Origin: Akkermansia muciniphila
GTDB lineage: Bacteria; Verrucomicrobiota; Verrucomicrobiia; Limisphaerales; UBA9464
Reading direction: 5' to 3'
DNA length: 57,564 nucleotides
Assembly (NCBI GenBank): GCA_945861565.1
Contig: CAMAUY010000023.1
Location: forward strand, 1-57,564
Of this stretch, positions 1 through 9,987 are shown piece after piece. The number at the start of each line of letters is the position of its first letter. Position 1 is the first letter of the stretch. Under the pieces are notes generated by a model, which saw only the letters and a list, made by a program, of their open reading frames with translations, did not search any database and was not told the DNA's origin. The position numbers and the translations under genes are program-made.

Positions 1-3000
1 CCGCCCACGACCAGGATCCGCGGACCGTTGCCGGCAGGGAAAATCACGGTCGGCGGATTCGCCCCGTCACCGCCCCCGGCAGCATCACCCACCGCACCCA
101 CTGCCGCCAATTCGGCCGTTATGCCGAACAGGGTCGGCGCCACCGAGTTGTCATAACTCTCCAACACGAGCTTCTCGATGACCGTTCCCGGGTTGATGTT
201 TCGGCTGAACCAGCGGATTTGCCCGCGTCCCGTTGTCCAATTGAGGTTTTTCGAACCCGGCACGTCGTGGCGTCCATTGTAGTCGGCAATTTCCACCCCG
301 TTCTTGAACACCATCTCTTGCTTGGATCCGTCCATGAACTCGACGGTGGCCTTCATGACGTTGAGATCCTTGTCACTCACCGCGGGATAGCCCCAGCCCG
401 CCACGCCGCCCAGGAAATGGAGCCGGGCCGCGGCGACGCCCACCTTGACCTCCACTCGCTTCGGCAACGTCTTTCGCGACCATGAATCCTCCGCGCCGCC
501 CCGTAGAACCACCACATTGGCCACCCGCTTCTCGGGACTCACCACGTCGAAGGGCACCTCTTCGGCACGCCAGAGGCCATAGCGGCGGAACCGCACGGTC
601 TCGTCTGCGTTCTCCGGCGAATTATAGAGGCCCCGGCTGTTGTTTGCGGTGAATGCACCGCTCAAATCAAGAATGCGAAATCGCATTTCATCCGCACAGA
701 TATAGGCAAGCATATCTCGCAGGTTCTCGGCACCGAGCTGCTCGAATCCCTCGGGCATCAACCCTCGACCCGTGGAATTGCGGCTCTTGATGTCCGCCGT
801 CCGGATCGTATGATCGGTCGTCGCGTCCCGCAGCACCACTTCGCTGGCGTTCTCCCGTTCGATGATTCCGTCGAAGGTGTCACCGCCCCGGGTTTCAATC
901 AGGACGCTAATGAAGTTCGGCTCGACGAGGCGGTTGGGATCAATGATATGCACCAACAGTTCTGCCGCGCCGTGCGCTCCCATCCCGGTCAGCGCCGGGG
1001 CGAGGTTGCGACCCTCGTTCTTGAAGATATGGCACGCTGCGCAATTGGCCGTATATACTTTCTTGCCGTTTTCGATGTTACCCGCCGTGCCAACTACCGG
1101 CCGCAAGCGCGCGATCAGACTCTCCTTCTCCTTCTGCTCCGGACCGGCCAGGGAATCAATCACTTCGTTGGCGCGCCGGGCGATTGCCGGGTCGCCGTGG
1201 GTGCGAATGCGGTGGACTCGAGCCGGCCCCAACGTCCTGAGATTGATGCTTTTATCCGCTAACCGGTCGAGGAAGCGGCTCGCCGACCGATCCCGTTTTA
1301 GGATGTGACCGAAGGCCGGTTCGATGAGGTTATTGCTCAAGCGGGGGAACGCGTCCACCAAGGTCAAACCTCCTTCCGGAGTCGCACCCAATGCGTCCAC
1401 AATACGTCGTTGCAGTTCGGGACTCGACTGCGGGTCGCCCAGAACGGCCGCGACTGCCGGAAGGATGCCTGCGTCCAGGGAGCGAACCCCAACGAGGTTG
1501 GCCGCGACCTGACCCCGGATGCCATCGGCGAGCTCCGCATTGGCTAACGCCGCCGTGGCGTTAGCGATCGCGGGTTTCATTTCATTTGCCAGGCGAGTGC
1601 TCACGTTCCATCGGGGGATGAACGGGAGAACCGATGCCGCCGATCCGTCCGATGCGAGCAGCGCTTTCAAAGCGCCGAGCAACGTGGCGTCCACCTCTGG
1701 ACGGCGCTCCACCGGCAATCCCGCGTTGAGAGATTCCAAGACTGCTGCCTTCAGCGAATCGGTCGATGCCGGCTGCCGAGCGATCATTCGGACAATGTCC
1801 GCTGCGAGCCGTGCGTCGCCCTTGTTCGCCGCGATGCGTGCGAGGTGGGGAACAAAGGTGAGAACTTCCGCGGGATTTTGGTGGTGAAACGCCGCCTCCA
1901 GATAGGCCAGCGGTGCCGCTGCGGACGCTCCCACCGCCGCCGACTGCAACCACTTGTCTTTGAGCGTGGGCCAACTTTGCACCAGCGCCGCCACCAGCGC
2001 CGGCGAGGGCGGCATCGATCCGGCTGCCATCAACGCCTGGATCCGCACGCGATCGTCCGTGTCGTTCAGACGCTCCACCAACGCCCGCGTCATGGCTTCG
2101 ACTGGATTTACCTCCTGCACCCGGTACTTGACGCCCGGCTGCTCCGTCAGCGCCGCAGCAACGCGCACCGCATTTTTCCGTACCGCCGCGCTCCGGTCGG
2201 AGAATACGGCGCGCCAAATGTCTCCGTTCCATCCCACCGTGTGCGTGCGGGCCAGCGACGCGTACAGCCACAGGCCCTGCACGCGAGCAAACGGAGACGC
2301 CTCTCGATCGGCGATGAGCTGTACCAATTGAGGTTGGACGTCGTTCAAGCCATCCGGATTTTCCGTCAGCAGCCGGTTGGCCGTCGTGCGAACCCAACCG
2401 TTGAGATGGCGCAACGTTTCCAGCAGCTGGATGGGAGTGCCCCGGTCCAGCTTGAATGGCGGCATGGCGTGAGCCTCCTTGTGCTGAATCCGGTAGACGC
2501 GCGTGAAGTGGTGATCGCGGTCCGGGCGGGCGGCTGCATTCCGAGCCCCGTGTGCAGGTCCACGGGTGTCGTTGTGAACCCCAATCTGATTGTAAAAATC
2601 GACGACGTACATGGCCCCATCGGGACCCACTCGCGAATGGATCGGGCGGAACCAATAATCATCGCTGGTGAGGAATTCGGTCTCCTTCCTTCCGTCCTCC
2701 TTGCGCCCCTGATACGTCGGGCCTTTCGGGTCCAGAAACTGATGATGAAACAGATGCATGGTCGCCTCACTCATGAAGAAGGAAAGCCGGTCGTCCGGCG
2801 CCCATTTCGCCGGCCACGCACCGCCGTCATAAACACACGCTCCCGCCGCAGCGGTCCACGCGTTTACCCAATCAATCTGCACATACGGCTGCCGTTTCTC
2901 CTGGAACGGCGGATAGATCTTGTTCTCTTCAATGACGTTCAAATACGCCTTCGTGCCCGGGACACTCCCGCGGGCGAGAATCGTCTCCGGAATGACGACA

Positions 3001-4541
3001 TGGCAGATCGGCTCGCCGCACGTCGCCGTGGAGTAGACAATCTCGCCATCCGGCGTGACTTCGCAGCCCCACGTATTGCAACTGCCCGCCGCCATCTGTT
3101 CCAACGCCGATCCGTCGGGGCGAAACCGATAAATGCCTGCGGCGATTTCGCCGAAGGCCCTGCCGGTCTTGGGTGAGGCCACGTTGCCCCGCGTGTATCC
3201 GACGGAACCGTAGACCCAGCCGTCGGGACCCCACCTGAGATTGCTGATCACCGCGTGCGTGTCGAAGGTACCCCAACCGGTATACAACACCTCGGTGGTG
3301 TCCGCCTGGCCATCGCCATCCGTGTCCCGAATCCACAAAATGTCCGGCGCTTGCGTCACAATCACCCCATCCCGGTAAAACACGAGAGATGTCGGTAATT
3401 CCAGGCCATCGGCAAAAACTGTCTTGTGATCCATCACGCCGTCGCCATTGGTGTCTTCGAGAATCGAAATACGGTCCTTCGGACGCCGGTTCACCTTCGC
3501 CCCCACCGGGTATTTCTCCGGCTCCAACGGCTGCCAAGGCTTGATCTTCACATCGTTCTTGTGAACGTCGCGGGCACCGGGGTATTCGGGGGTCTCGACG
3601 ACCCACATGCGCCCGCGCGGATCCCAGTCGAGAGACATGATTTTCTCGGCGACCGTTTCGTCGGCCGCGAGCGTGACATTGAACTCCGGGTGGAGATTCA
3701 TCCGGGTCACCGCCGTGGACGCTGGGGTCGGTCCGCCGGCGGGGTAGCGAAGCGAATTTAACTCTTCAGGCCGGCAAAATTCATCGACATTGCTTCGCTT
3801 TCCGGCCCAGGCGATGCCGCGCAACAGGATGGCGCGGTAGTGGGGAGTTTCGAACGAGGCAAACTCATGGCCGGGAATGCTGACAAAGGCTCGGTAGGGC
3901 ACCGTGCCCCCCGACCACGTTTTTTCGTAGGTCCAAAGCTGCGGCCAAATGTTGAACACATCGACGAAACTGGTAGCTAGCACCTGGACGTCCGGTGCCA
4001 TATCGAGATGATTGTATACTTCATCTTTCCAATCGAAATTCGAGATCCCACGGGTGATTGGATGTGGCTGCTCCGTAAAGTACACCCCGACTTCGCCCTC
4101 GTGCCATCGCGTCGCCGCCTTGCCGGCAGGATCCTGATTCCAGATCCAGGCACCGCCCACGACCCGTTTACACCAGCCATGCTGGTCCCCACTCACAATG
4201 CCATCGTGCAACACCATCACTCCGCCCCCGCGCTGGAGGTATCTCTCAAAGATCGCGCGATCCTCCCCAACGATCCGCATGCCGTCCGCCGCATAGATGA
4301 CGATCACATCCGCCTTCTCCAATTGGGCGGCGGTGGGGAAGTCCATCCCTCCGTCAATCGTCAGACCCCGTTCCTGCAGGAGCTTGGTGTACTCGCCGAG
4401 AAACCGCGGATGATCATGCTGACCCGGGCCGTGGGTCTTGAGGCCCGCACGAATGAAAACGCGAAGTGGATCACCCCGGAGGGAAATAGCCGCGAACAGG
4501 ACCACGGTGACGAGGACGAGGACACGAAGGCATTGACTCAT
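1..4541 (-). CDS. Secreted ThuA / PVC-type propeller / HEAT / cytochrome c multidomain protein, C-terminus cut by window edge
   Basis: One uninterrupted minus-strand frame of about 1513 residues runs from ATG at 4541 off the left edge. It starts with a signal peptide (MSQCLRVLVLVTVVLFAAIS). Next comes a ThuA-like domain (trehalose-utilisation family, class I glutamine-amidotransferase fold; roughly residues 30-240), a propeller of the PVC 'membrane-bound dehydrogenase' type with NTDGDG-like loops, and HEAT-like helical repeats. A class I haem site CAACH (C at about residue 1168) sits near positions 1031-1043, followed by a jelly-roll-like stretch. At the very edge GPRILVVGG resembles the opening strand of a second ThuA domain. 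Such proteins are typical of Planctomycetes and Verrucomicrobia and are presumed to be periplasmic and linked to carbohydrate oxidation; the substrate is unknown. No Shine-Dalgarno sequence is visible. The next gene upstream (prepilin-type) is 165 bp away on the same strand. Domain boundaries are approximate. Confidence 0.88.
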   Translation of the reverse strand, partial: MSQCLRVLVLVTVVLFAAISLRGDPLRVFIRAGLKTHGPGQHDHPRFLGEYTKLLQERGLTIDGGMDFPTAAQLEKADVIVIYAADGMRIVGEDRAIFERYLQRGGGVMVLHDGIVSGDQHGWCKRVVGGAWIWNQDPAGKAATRWHEGEVGVYFTEQPHPITRGISNFDWKDEVYNHLDMAPDVQVLATSFVDVFNIWPQLWTYEKTWSGGTVPYRAFVSIPGHEFASFETPHYRAILLRGIAWAGKRSNVDEFCRPEELNSLRYPAGGPTPASTAVTRMNLHPEFNVTLAADETVAEKIMSLDWDPRGRMWVVETPEYPGARDVHKNDVKIKPWQPLEPEKYPVGAKVNRRPKDRISILEDTNGDGVMDHKTVFADGLELPTSLVFYRDGVIVTQAPDILWIRDTDGDGQADTTEVLYTGWGTFDTHAVISNLRWGPDGWVYGSVGYTRGNVASPKTGRAFGEIAAGIYRFRPDGSALEQMAAGSCNTWGCEVTPDGEIVYSTATCGEPICHVVIPETILARGSVPGTKAYLNVIEENKIYPPFQEKRQPYVQIDWVNAWTAAAGACVYDGGAWPAKWAPDDRLSFFMSEATMHLFHHQFLDPKGPTYQGRKEDGRKETEFLTSDDYWFRPIHSRVGPDGAMYVVDFYNQIGVHNDTRGPAHGARNAAARPDRDHHFTRVYRIQHKEAHAMPPFKLDRGTPIQLLETLRHLNGWVRTTANRLLTENPDGLNDVQPQLVQLIADREASPFARVQGLWLYASLARTHTVGWNGDIWRAVFSDRSAAVRKNAVRVAAALTEQPGVKYRVQEVNPVEAMTRALVERLNDTDDRVRIQALMAAGSMPPSPALVAALVQSWPTLKDKWLQSAAVGASAAAPLAYLEAAFHHQNPAEVLTFVPHLARIAANKGDARLAADIVRMIARQPASTDSLKAAVLESLNAGLPVERRPEVDATLLGALKALLASDGSAASVLPFIPRWNVSTRLANEMKPAIANATAALANAELADGIRGQVAANLVGVRSLDAGILPAVAAVLGDPQSSPELQRRIVDALGATPEGGLTLVDAFPRLSNNLIEPAFGHILKRDRSASRFLDRLADKSINLRTLGPARVHRIRTHGDPAIARRANEVIDSLAGPEQKEKESLIARLRPVVGTAGNIENGKKVYTANCAACHIFKNEGRNLAPALTGMGAHGAAELLVHIIDPNRLVEPNFISVLIETRGGDTFDGIIERENASEVVLRDATTDHTIRTADIKSRNSTGRGLMPEGFEQLGAENLRDMLAYICADEMRFRILDLSGAFTANNSRGLYNSPENADETVRFRRYGLWRAEEVPFDVVSPEKRVANVVVLRGGAEDSWSRKTLPKRVEVKVGVAAARLHFLGGVAGWGYPAVSDKDLNVMKATVEFMDGSKQEMVFKNGVEIADYNGRHDVPGSKNLNWTTGRGQIRWFSRNINPGTVIEKLVLESYDNSVAPTLFGITAELAAVGAVGDAAGGGDGANPPTVIFPAGNGPRILVVG

Positions 4542-4706
4542 AAGGTGAGGAGGATGGTGACTGAGTCAAATCCTACCGCGGAAACAACCCCCGCCAAACA
4601 AAAAGAGGTGGGTTCTCACGCCATCGGATCGGTGGACGTTGCCGCGTCATCGCCGAGCTTCAATGATTCGCGGCTGCGGAGATTCGGTTTGTGCCGCCCG
4701 ACCGCT

Positions 4707-5549
4707 CTATTTTTTCGCGCTGCAACGTTCCTGAATCCAGACCATATCACGATTGTTGGGGGACAGGCCATAGGTCGGAATATATTGTCCCTGAACACGG
4801 GGCGGCTTGGTGCGTGGGTCCACCCACTTCTTGATCTCGGCATGGCCATCCGCAAAGGACAATCCGCCGGCGCCATTATGATAGCTGGCCGGGTAGTTGG
4901 CTATGAGGATTGCAGAGCCGACGCCGTTCATGTCGACACCGAAGTACCCGTCATCGATGCTGTCGTCTCGTTCGTCAATGAAAACAAACGCCTGGGAAGT
5001 CGGCGGGTTGATGATATCCCCGAACTTGCGAGGGTTGTTAAACTTGGCAATCGGCGCATTCGCCCAATCGGAGCCATTCATCCGGCAATTCATCGCGACG
5101 CTACGGACTCGAGGATAGGTGGCACTGCCGAACCGGCCGACGCTTCGATCGGCTGGACATTTATAGATGCCCAATGATTGGTTGTACTGCCAGAGCTTTC
5201 CGCGAGGCTCTATTAGATTTAGAGTGTTGGTATTGTCAGGCGTATTTGGGGCGGGGTTCAACCACCCGAGGCACCAACTTGGGTCAGTGCCGACGCCCAG
5301 AATGCTGTTATAAACGAGCTGATCTGCATTATCCCCCGCGTACATGTACCACGCCAAATTCAATTGTTTCAAGTTGCTCATGCAACTAATGCCCTGGGCC
5401 TTGGTCTTGGCCTTGGCCAGCGCCGGCAGCAGCATGCCGGCGAGAATCGCAATGATGGCGATCACCACCAGCAGTTCAATGAGCGTGAAAGCGTCTTTGC
5501 GAAGTTGGGTTGAGGGTGGCATTTCGATTTTCGGTGCGGGTGGCGTCAT
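4707..5549 (-). CDS. Prepilin-type N-terminal methylation domain protein with H-X9-DG motif
   Basis: The 280-aa product has a short basic leader ending in KDA, then [15 protein letters not shown], the classic type IV pilin/pseudopilin recognition and membrane helix. Residue -1 of the presumed prepilin-peptidase site is Ala rather than the usual Gly. Downstream come a [12 protein letters not shown] segment and, near the C-terminus, H-N-G-x6-ADGHAE, the H-X9-DG signature of the large Planctomycetes/Verrucomicrobia pseudopilin-like family. These proteins are thought to be exported and processed by a type II secretion/pilin peptidase; individual functions are unknown. It lies upstream of the ThuA/cytochrome gene on the same strand and may be co-transcribed. 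Start ATG 5549 is used; Met 10 (5522) is an alternative. Confidence 0.9.
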   Translation of the reverse strand: MTPPAPKIEMPPSTQLRKDAFTLIELLVVIAIIAILAGMLLPALAKAKTKAQGISCMSNLKQLNLAWYMYAGDNADQLVYNSILGVGTDPSWCLGWLNPAPNTPDNTNTLNLIEPRGKLWQYNQSLGIYKCPADRSVGRFGSATYPRVRSVAMNCRMNGSDWANAPIAKFNNPRKFGDIINPPTSQAFVFIDERDDSIDDGYFGVDMNGVGSAILIANYPASYHNGAGGLSFADGHAEIKKWVDPRTKPPRVQGQYIPTYGLSPNNRDMVWIQERCSAKK

Positions 5550-5707
5550 GGTGGCTTCCTTTGTCCGTATTAATCGACAGGTTTTGGTTTTAACCCTCCA
5601 CGGCGACGAAGATTTGGTTTCGATAACGGGGCGTGGTCACCACCCTTCAGTCCGGGTTTTGGGCTGTCAATGCCGTTTTGCGGGCGGCCTGGGCCGAACC
5701 GTGTATC

Positions 5708-5973
5708 TTTGCCCTGGCCTCTAACGACAGCGCCGTGCAGGCAATGGGCGACGACAAACTCAAGGCATCGCCGCCGAGTTGGTCACGAAAGTGAGGCAGA
5801 GCGTGACGATTGACCGGACATTGCGCGCAGGGGCGCGCGCCAGGATTCCCGTCATCGTAAAACGCATCCTGAAGAAACACGGCGATCTGCCCGACGGGGA
5901 GGAGGATGCCGTGAAGCCTGTGCTCAGCGGCAACGGTTTCCGCGATGGGAGGCAGAAGGGTTGGTTGGTGTGA
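5708..5973 (+). pseudogene. Relic of type I restriction enzyme HsdR C-terminal region (DUF3387-like), frameshifted
   Basis: In the frame starting at 5708 the DNA reads FALASNDSAVQAMGDDKLKA. After a shift of one base near 5763-5766 the reading continues as AELVTKVRQSVTIDRTLRA, then ARIPVIVKRILKKHGDLPD and EEDAVKPVL, ending at a TGA at 5971. This closely follows the C-terminal helical region I know from HsdR proteins (NDSAVQ.LGD..L..IA.ELV..VR..VTIDW, then VKRILRKYGYPPD). The normally conserved Trp of TIDW is Arg here, a base is missing and nothing upstream (5550-5700) looks like the rest of HsdR. No HsdM or HsdS is in the window. I infer a dead fragment left by loss of a type I restriction system. 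The assignment rests on remembered family motifs. Confidence 0.72.
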
Positions 5974-5980
5974 ATAACTT

Positions 5981-6026
5981 ACCACAACCTGTTGTGGTTT
6001 CTGTCTTGCGAAGCCACAACCGGTTG
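5981..6026. promoter_or_regulatory. Two palindromes just upstream of smc
   Basis: 5981-5998 is accacaa-cctg-ttgtggt, a perfect 7-bp inverted repeat. 6017-6026 is the 10-bp palindrome caaccggttg, preceded by ccaca. Both lie within 65 bp of the chosen smc start and share the ccacaacc / ggttg theme. They could be an operator or a leader hairpin; no -10/-35 pair was seen. Confidence 0.35.
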
Positions 6027-6045
6027 GGTTCAATCGGATTCTAAG

Positions 6046-9000
6046 ATGTACCTCAAAAACCTGACTGTGCTTGGGTTCAAGTCGTTTGCCGACAAGACCT
6101 CGTTGAATTTTCAACCTGGGGTGACCGCGATCGTCGGGCCGAACGGTTGCGGAAAGTCGAATGTTTCGGATGCGATTCGGTGGGTGTTGGGTGAGCAATC
6201 AGCCAAAGCGTTGCGCGGTGGCGAGATGGCCGACGTCATTTTCAACGGCACCGATGGGCGAAAGCCGCTGGGGATGGCGGAGGTCTCACTGACGATCGGA
6301 GACGTCGATATGGAGCATTTGAAGGCGGCGGGGATCCCGGTCGAGTTCAATGAGATTACGGTGACGCGTCGTGTTTTCCGGGACGGGGGATCCGAATATT
6401 TCATCAACCGGGTTCCCAGTCGTTTGCGTGACATTCAGCAGTTGTTTATGGGCACTGGGGTGGGGCGCACGAGCTACAGCATCATGGCCCAGGGGAACAT
6501 CACCCAGATTCTCTCCAGTAAACCGGACGATCGTCGCATGGTGTTCGAAGAGGCGGCGGGAATTACGCGATTCAAGTCCCAGAAGAAGGAGGCGCTGCGC
6601 AAACTGGAGCACACCGATCAGAATCTCTTGCGTGTCGACGACCTGATCAAGGAGGTGAAGCGGCAGATCGGATCGCTGCAGCGGCAGGCGGGCAAGGCGC
6701 GCCGGTTCAAGTCTCTGCAGGCGGAATTGCAGCATCTGGAGACGCAACTGGCTCGGCATCAGTTCGATGTCCTCCAGTCGGAGATTCTGGAGCGCTCCAC
6801 GCAGGCCGAAAAACTGAAGACCGAGAGTGACATTTGTCAGGAGAGTGTCCTCCGGTTGGAGGATGAGATTCTGCAGTTGCGGGCGGCGCTGAGCGAACTG
6901 GAGCAGACGATCTCCGTTGCCCAGCGGCACGGGCTCGAACTCAAGGCGGAGTCGGAGCGCAACGATAGCCGGATCGGGTTTAACCAGGAACGTTTGCGGG
7001 AATTGGCGGCCCAGCATGAGCGGGCGCTCGCCGATATCGTTCTTTCCCAGGAGCGTCATCAGATCTCGGCGACCGAATTGGTGGCGGTGAAGGATCGGAT
7101 TGCGGAGGGGGAGGCGCAGGTTAAGTCCCTCCGCGACTCTCTGGAGGAAAGGCGCCGCGTGCTGACGGCCGTCGAGCGCGATGTTTCAGAAAAACAGGAA
7201 GCTCTCCGCCTCGCGCAATCGCAGGCCTTTGGAGCGGCGCAGCAGTTGGCGAGGGTCCGGAATGAGATCAATGCGCTGGATCTGCAGAAACAGGGGAATG
7301 TCGTCCGCTTGGAGAAATTGCACGCTGAGAAGCTTGGGGCAGAGGAAGAGCGGACTCGCCTCCAACTCCGGTTGGAGGAATTTTCTTCGCAGGTCGAGGC
7401 GGAACGACTGCACGTCCAAGTGAGTCGCGGTACGGTCGAGGAACGGCAGGCCCGGTTGCGCCAACTGCACCAGGAGATCAATGCCGCCGGCCAGCAGATG
7501 GATCCGCTCATTCGGCAACAGGCGGAAACCCGCTCCCGTTTAAACGTCCTCGAGCAACTCGATACCAGCCACGAGGGCTTTGGAAGCGGTGCCCAGGCGG
7601 CGCTCAAGGGTTCGGATGCCGTCCTCGGGACACTGGCCGATAAGCTCCGGGTCGGCCCTGAGCATGTGCTTGCCATCGAAACTGCTCTGGGTCATCACCT
7701 GCAGTTGGTGTTGACCGCGGATCCCGGCGTGGCGACGGCGATCCTGGCGGATCTTCATGCCCATAAAAAGGGCCGAGCCAGCATTGCCGCATTGGCCTTA
7801 AGCACTAGGGGCGTGGAGCCGGGCCTGATTTTGGAGGATTCCATCGCGGTGGAACCGGATGTGCGGTTCGATTCATCGGCTGGGACGGTGCCCGCACTCA
7901 GTGTGGTGACTTGCGACTCGGCGGTCCGCCCACTTCTAGCGGCACTTTTGGGACAGACCCACATTGTCGCCGATCTTACGATTGCGACGGTGGCGCATCA
8001 GCAGACCCAGGGGCGGTTCGACTACGTAACTCTGGCGGGCGATCTTCTCACTCGGCACGGTGTCTACACCGGGGGCACGGCCAATCCTTCGGGGAAAGCG
8101 CCTGCGTCCATTCTGGGCCGAAAGAACCAGATCTCGGAGCTACAGGGACAGTTAGAGCGGCTCACGGAACAGGTTGCCGAGTGTACCCGGCAGAAGGCCA
8201 CATTGCAGAGTGAACAAACCGAACTGCAGGCGAGCCTCGAAGAGGCCCGGACGGAGCTACGACACCAAGAGGTGGCGATTGCGACACGCCAGGGCGAATT
8301 TAATGCGCTGCAAAATTCCCAGCGTTCGCTGCAGGCCCGGTTCGACAATGCAGTCCAGGAGCACACTCGCCTCAGCGCTCAAGAGAGCGACGGTCGCGAA
8401 AAAAGACAGCTGCTGGCGACGCATATTGCGGAACTGGAAGCGACGGAGCAAGCGGCGGTTGGCCAAGTGCACCAGATGACGGCCGATTTGGAGCAGTTAC
8501 GGCAATCACGCGATGCAGCGAACTCGGCTTTGAGCGATGCCAAGGTTGCCCTGGCCACGGAGGAGCAGCTCCTGGCCTCACATTCCCGCCAACGAGCGCC
8601 CCTTGAACAGCGGATCCAAGAGATGCAGCAACTGGTGGCCCGGCTGGAGTCAGAATCAGGGTCGTTTAACCACCGACAGCAGCAGTTCGAGACCGAGATA
8701 GCAGAGTGCCGTGGCCAGATCGAGCGCCTGCGAAATGAACGCGAAGCGGTTTCCGAACAGATTGCGGCCCGGCTGACTGAAAAATCGGAGCAGGAAGCTC
8801 AAGTGCTGAAGCGGGAGGAGGCCCTTCGGGAACACCGCAGCCGTTTGACGCGGGCTCAGCAGGAGCGAGGACAGTTGGAGGTCGAACTCGCGCAGAAAAC
8901 GATGTCGATCCAAAACCTCCGGGACCGCGTCCAAGAAAAGTACCAGTTGAACCTGGACGACATCCGGGGTGAGGGAATCCGGATCACACTGGCGGATGAA

Positions 9001-9810
9001 GGTCCTCCCCGGGTGGAAACGTTGTCGTCGGATGAAATGCAAGCGGCGGGCCTGAGTACGAATTGGGGGGCGGTGAGCGAACAGGTGACTGCCTTGCAGC
9101 AGCGTCTTGACGAGATTGGACCGGTGAACTTGGTGGCCATCGAGGAATACGAGGAAACCGAGCAACGCTACAACTTTCTCACCACCCAGCACGAGGATCT
9201 CGTGAAAGCCAAGGAGCAGCTCACCGAGGTTTTGAACAAGATTAACGTCGAGACCAAGGTGATGTTTGTTGAGACGTTTGAAAAGATTCGAGCCAACTTT
9301 CAGTTGATGTTTACGGAAATGTTTGGGGGTGGGAAAGCCGACCTCCGTTTGGTGGATGAGGGAGATGTGCTCGAGTCCGGTATCGATATCATTGCCCGCC
9401 CGCCTGGGAAGCAGTTGCAGAGCATTTCCTTGTTGTCGGGTGGCGAGCAGACGATGACCGCTGTGGCCCTCCTGTTCTCAATCTACCAGGTGAAGCCGAG
9501 TCCGTTCTGTGTCCTCGACGAACTGGATGCGCCCTTGGACGAATCGAACATCAACCGGTTTATCAAGGTATTGCAGCGATTCCTGGAAAACAGCCAGTTC
9601 GTGGTGATCACGCACAACAAACGAACGATCGCGATGGCGGACATCTTGTATGGCGTCACAATGCAGGAACAGGGGGTCAGCAAGATTGTGAGTGTAAAGT
9701 TCAATAAGGAGGGTAGTGGGGCGGAACGTAGCAGCGAGGTTGCCGGCAGGGCGGAGTCGGTCCGCGGTGGGCACTCGGCGGGGGACCAGGAGGTCGTGCT
9801 AGCAAAGTGA
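6046..9810 (+). CDS. smc: Chromosome segregation protein SMC
   Basis: A 1254-aa ABC-type ATPase that compacts and segregates chromosomes with ScpA/ScpB. The N-terminal lobe begins MYLKNLTVLGFKSFADK, with Walker A GPNGCGKS at residues 31-38. Two long Glu/Gln/Arg-rich coiled-coil arms flank a hinge around residues 510-680. The C-terminal lobe has the signature LLSGGEQTMTA (Ser about 1131) and Walker B FCVLDELDAPLD. The length is normal for bacterial SMC. The frame is open upstream to ATG 5992, but family members begin at MYLK, so 6046 is chosen. After the conserved fold there is a non-conserved tail of about 35 residues rich in Gly, Ser and Ala. scpA/scpB are not adjacent. The gene stands alone, followed by a 348-bp gap. 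Confidence 0.96.
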   Translation: MYLKNLTVLGFKSFADKTSLNFQPGVTAIVGPNGCGKSNVSDAIRWVLGEQSAKALRGGEMADVIFNGTDGRKPLGMAEVSLTIGDVDMEHLKAAGIPVEFNEITVTRRVFRDGGSEYFINRVPSRLRDIQQLFMGTGVGRTSYSIMAQGNITQILSSKPDDRRMVFEEAAGITRFKSQKKEALRKLEHTDQNLLRVDDLIKEVKRQIGSLQRQAGKARRFKSLQAELQHLETQLARHQFDVLQSEILERSTQAEKLKTESDICQESVLRLEDEILQLRAALSELEQTISVAQRHGLELKAESERNDSRIGFNQERLRELAAQHERALADIVLSQERHQISATELVAVKDRIAEGEAQVKSLRDSLEERRRVLTAVERDVSEKQEALRLAQSQAFGAAQQLARVRNEINALDLQKQGNVVRLEKLHAEKLGAEEERTRLQLRLEEFSSQVEAERLHVQVSRGTVEERQARLRQLHQEINAAGQQMDPLIRQQAETRSRLNVLEQLDTSHEGFGSGAQAALKGSDAVLGTLADKLRVGPEHVLAIETALGHHLQLVLTADPGVATAILADLHAHKKGRASIAALALSTRGVEPGLILEDSIAVEPDVRFDSSAGTVPALSVVTCDSAVRPLLAALLGQTHIVADLTIATVAHQQTQGRFDYVTLAGDLLTRHGVYTGGTANPSGKAPASILGRKNQISELQGQLERLTEQVAECTRQKATLQSEQTELQASLEEARTELRHQEVAIATRQGEFNALQNSQRSLQARFDNAVQEHTRLSAQESDGREKRQLLATHIAELEATEQAAVGQVHQMTADLEQLRQSRDAANSALSDAKVALATEEQLLASHSRQRAPLEQRIQEMQQLVARLESESGSFNHRQQQFETEIAECRGQIERLRNEREAVSEQIAARLTEKSEQEAQVLKREEALREHRSRLTRAQQERGQLEVELAQKTMSIQNLRDRVQEKYQLNLDDIRGEGIRITLADEGPPRVETLSSDEMQAAGLSTNWGAVSEQVTALQQRLDEIGPVNLVAIEEYEETEQRYNFLTTQHEDLVKAKEQLTEVLNKINVETKVMFVETFEKIRANFQLMFTEMFGGGKADLRLVDEGDVLESGIDIIARPPGKQLQSISLLSGGEQTMTAVALLFSIYQVKPSPFCVLDELDAPLDESNINRFIKVLQRFLENSQFVVITHNKRTIAMADILYGVTMQEQGVSKIVSVKFNKEGSGAERSSEVAGRAESVRGGHSAGDQEVVLAK

Positions 9811-9987
9811 TCACCTCGAGTTCCAGTCGTGCGTTGAGGGGACGGCTCCCCGGAAATACCCCAGCGGTACTCAATTTTAGTGCCTTGGTGGGGAGAAATG
9901 AGAGCCCGGATTCCCCACCCGAACGAGTCACAGAGACGGCTCCTGGGACGATCCCTTTTGTCGGTCTGGTCTGGAAAAGTGGGTTAA

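Noticed and set aside
1845..3176. 443-codon plus-strand open frame
   Set aside because: Antisense to the large ThuA/cytochrome gene; Arg-rich composition with no motif, and the minus frame is clearly coding.
5647..6198. 183-codon minus-strand open frame upstream of and overlapping smc
   Set aside because: It is the reverse complement of the HsdR relic and of the smc start, with no family resemblance of its own.
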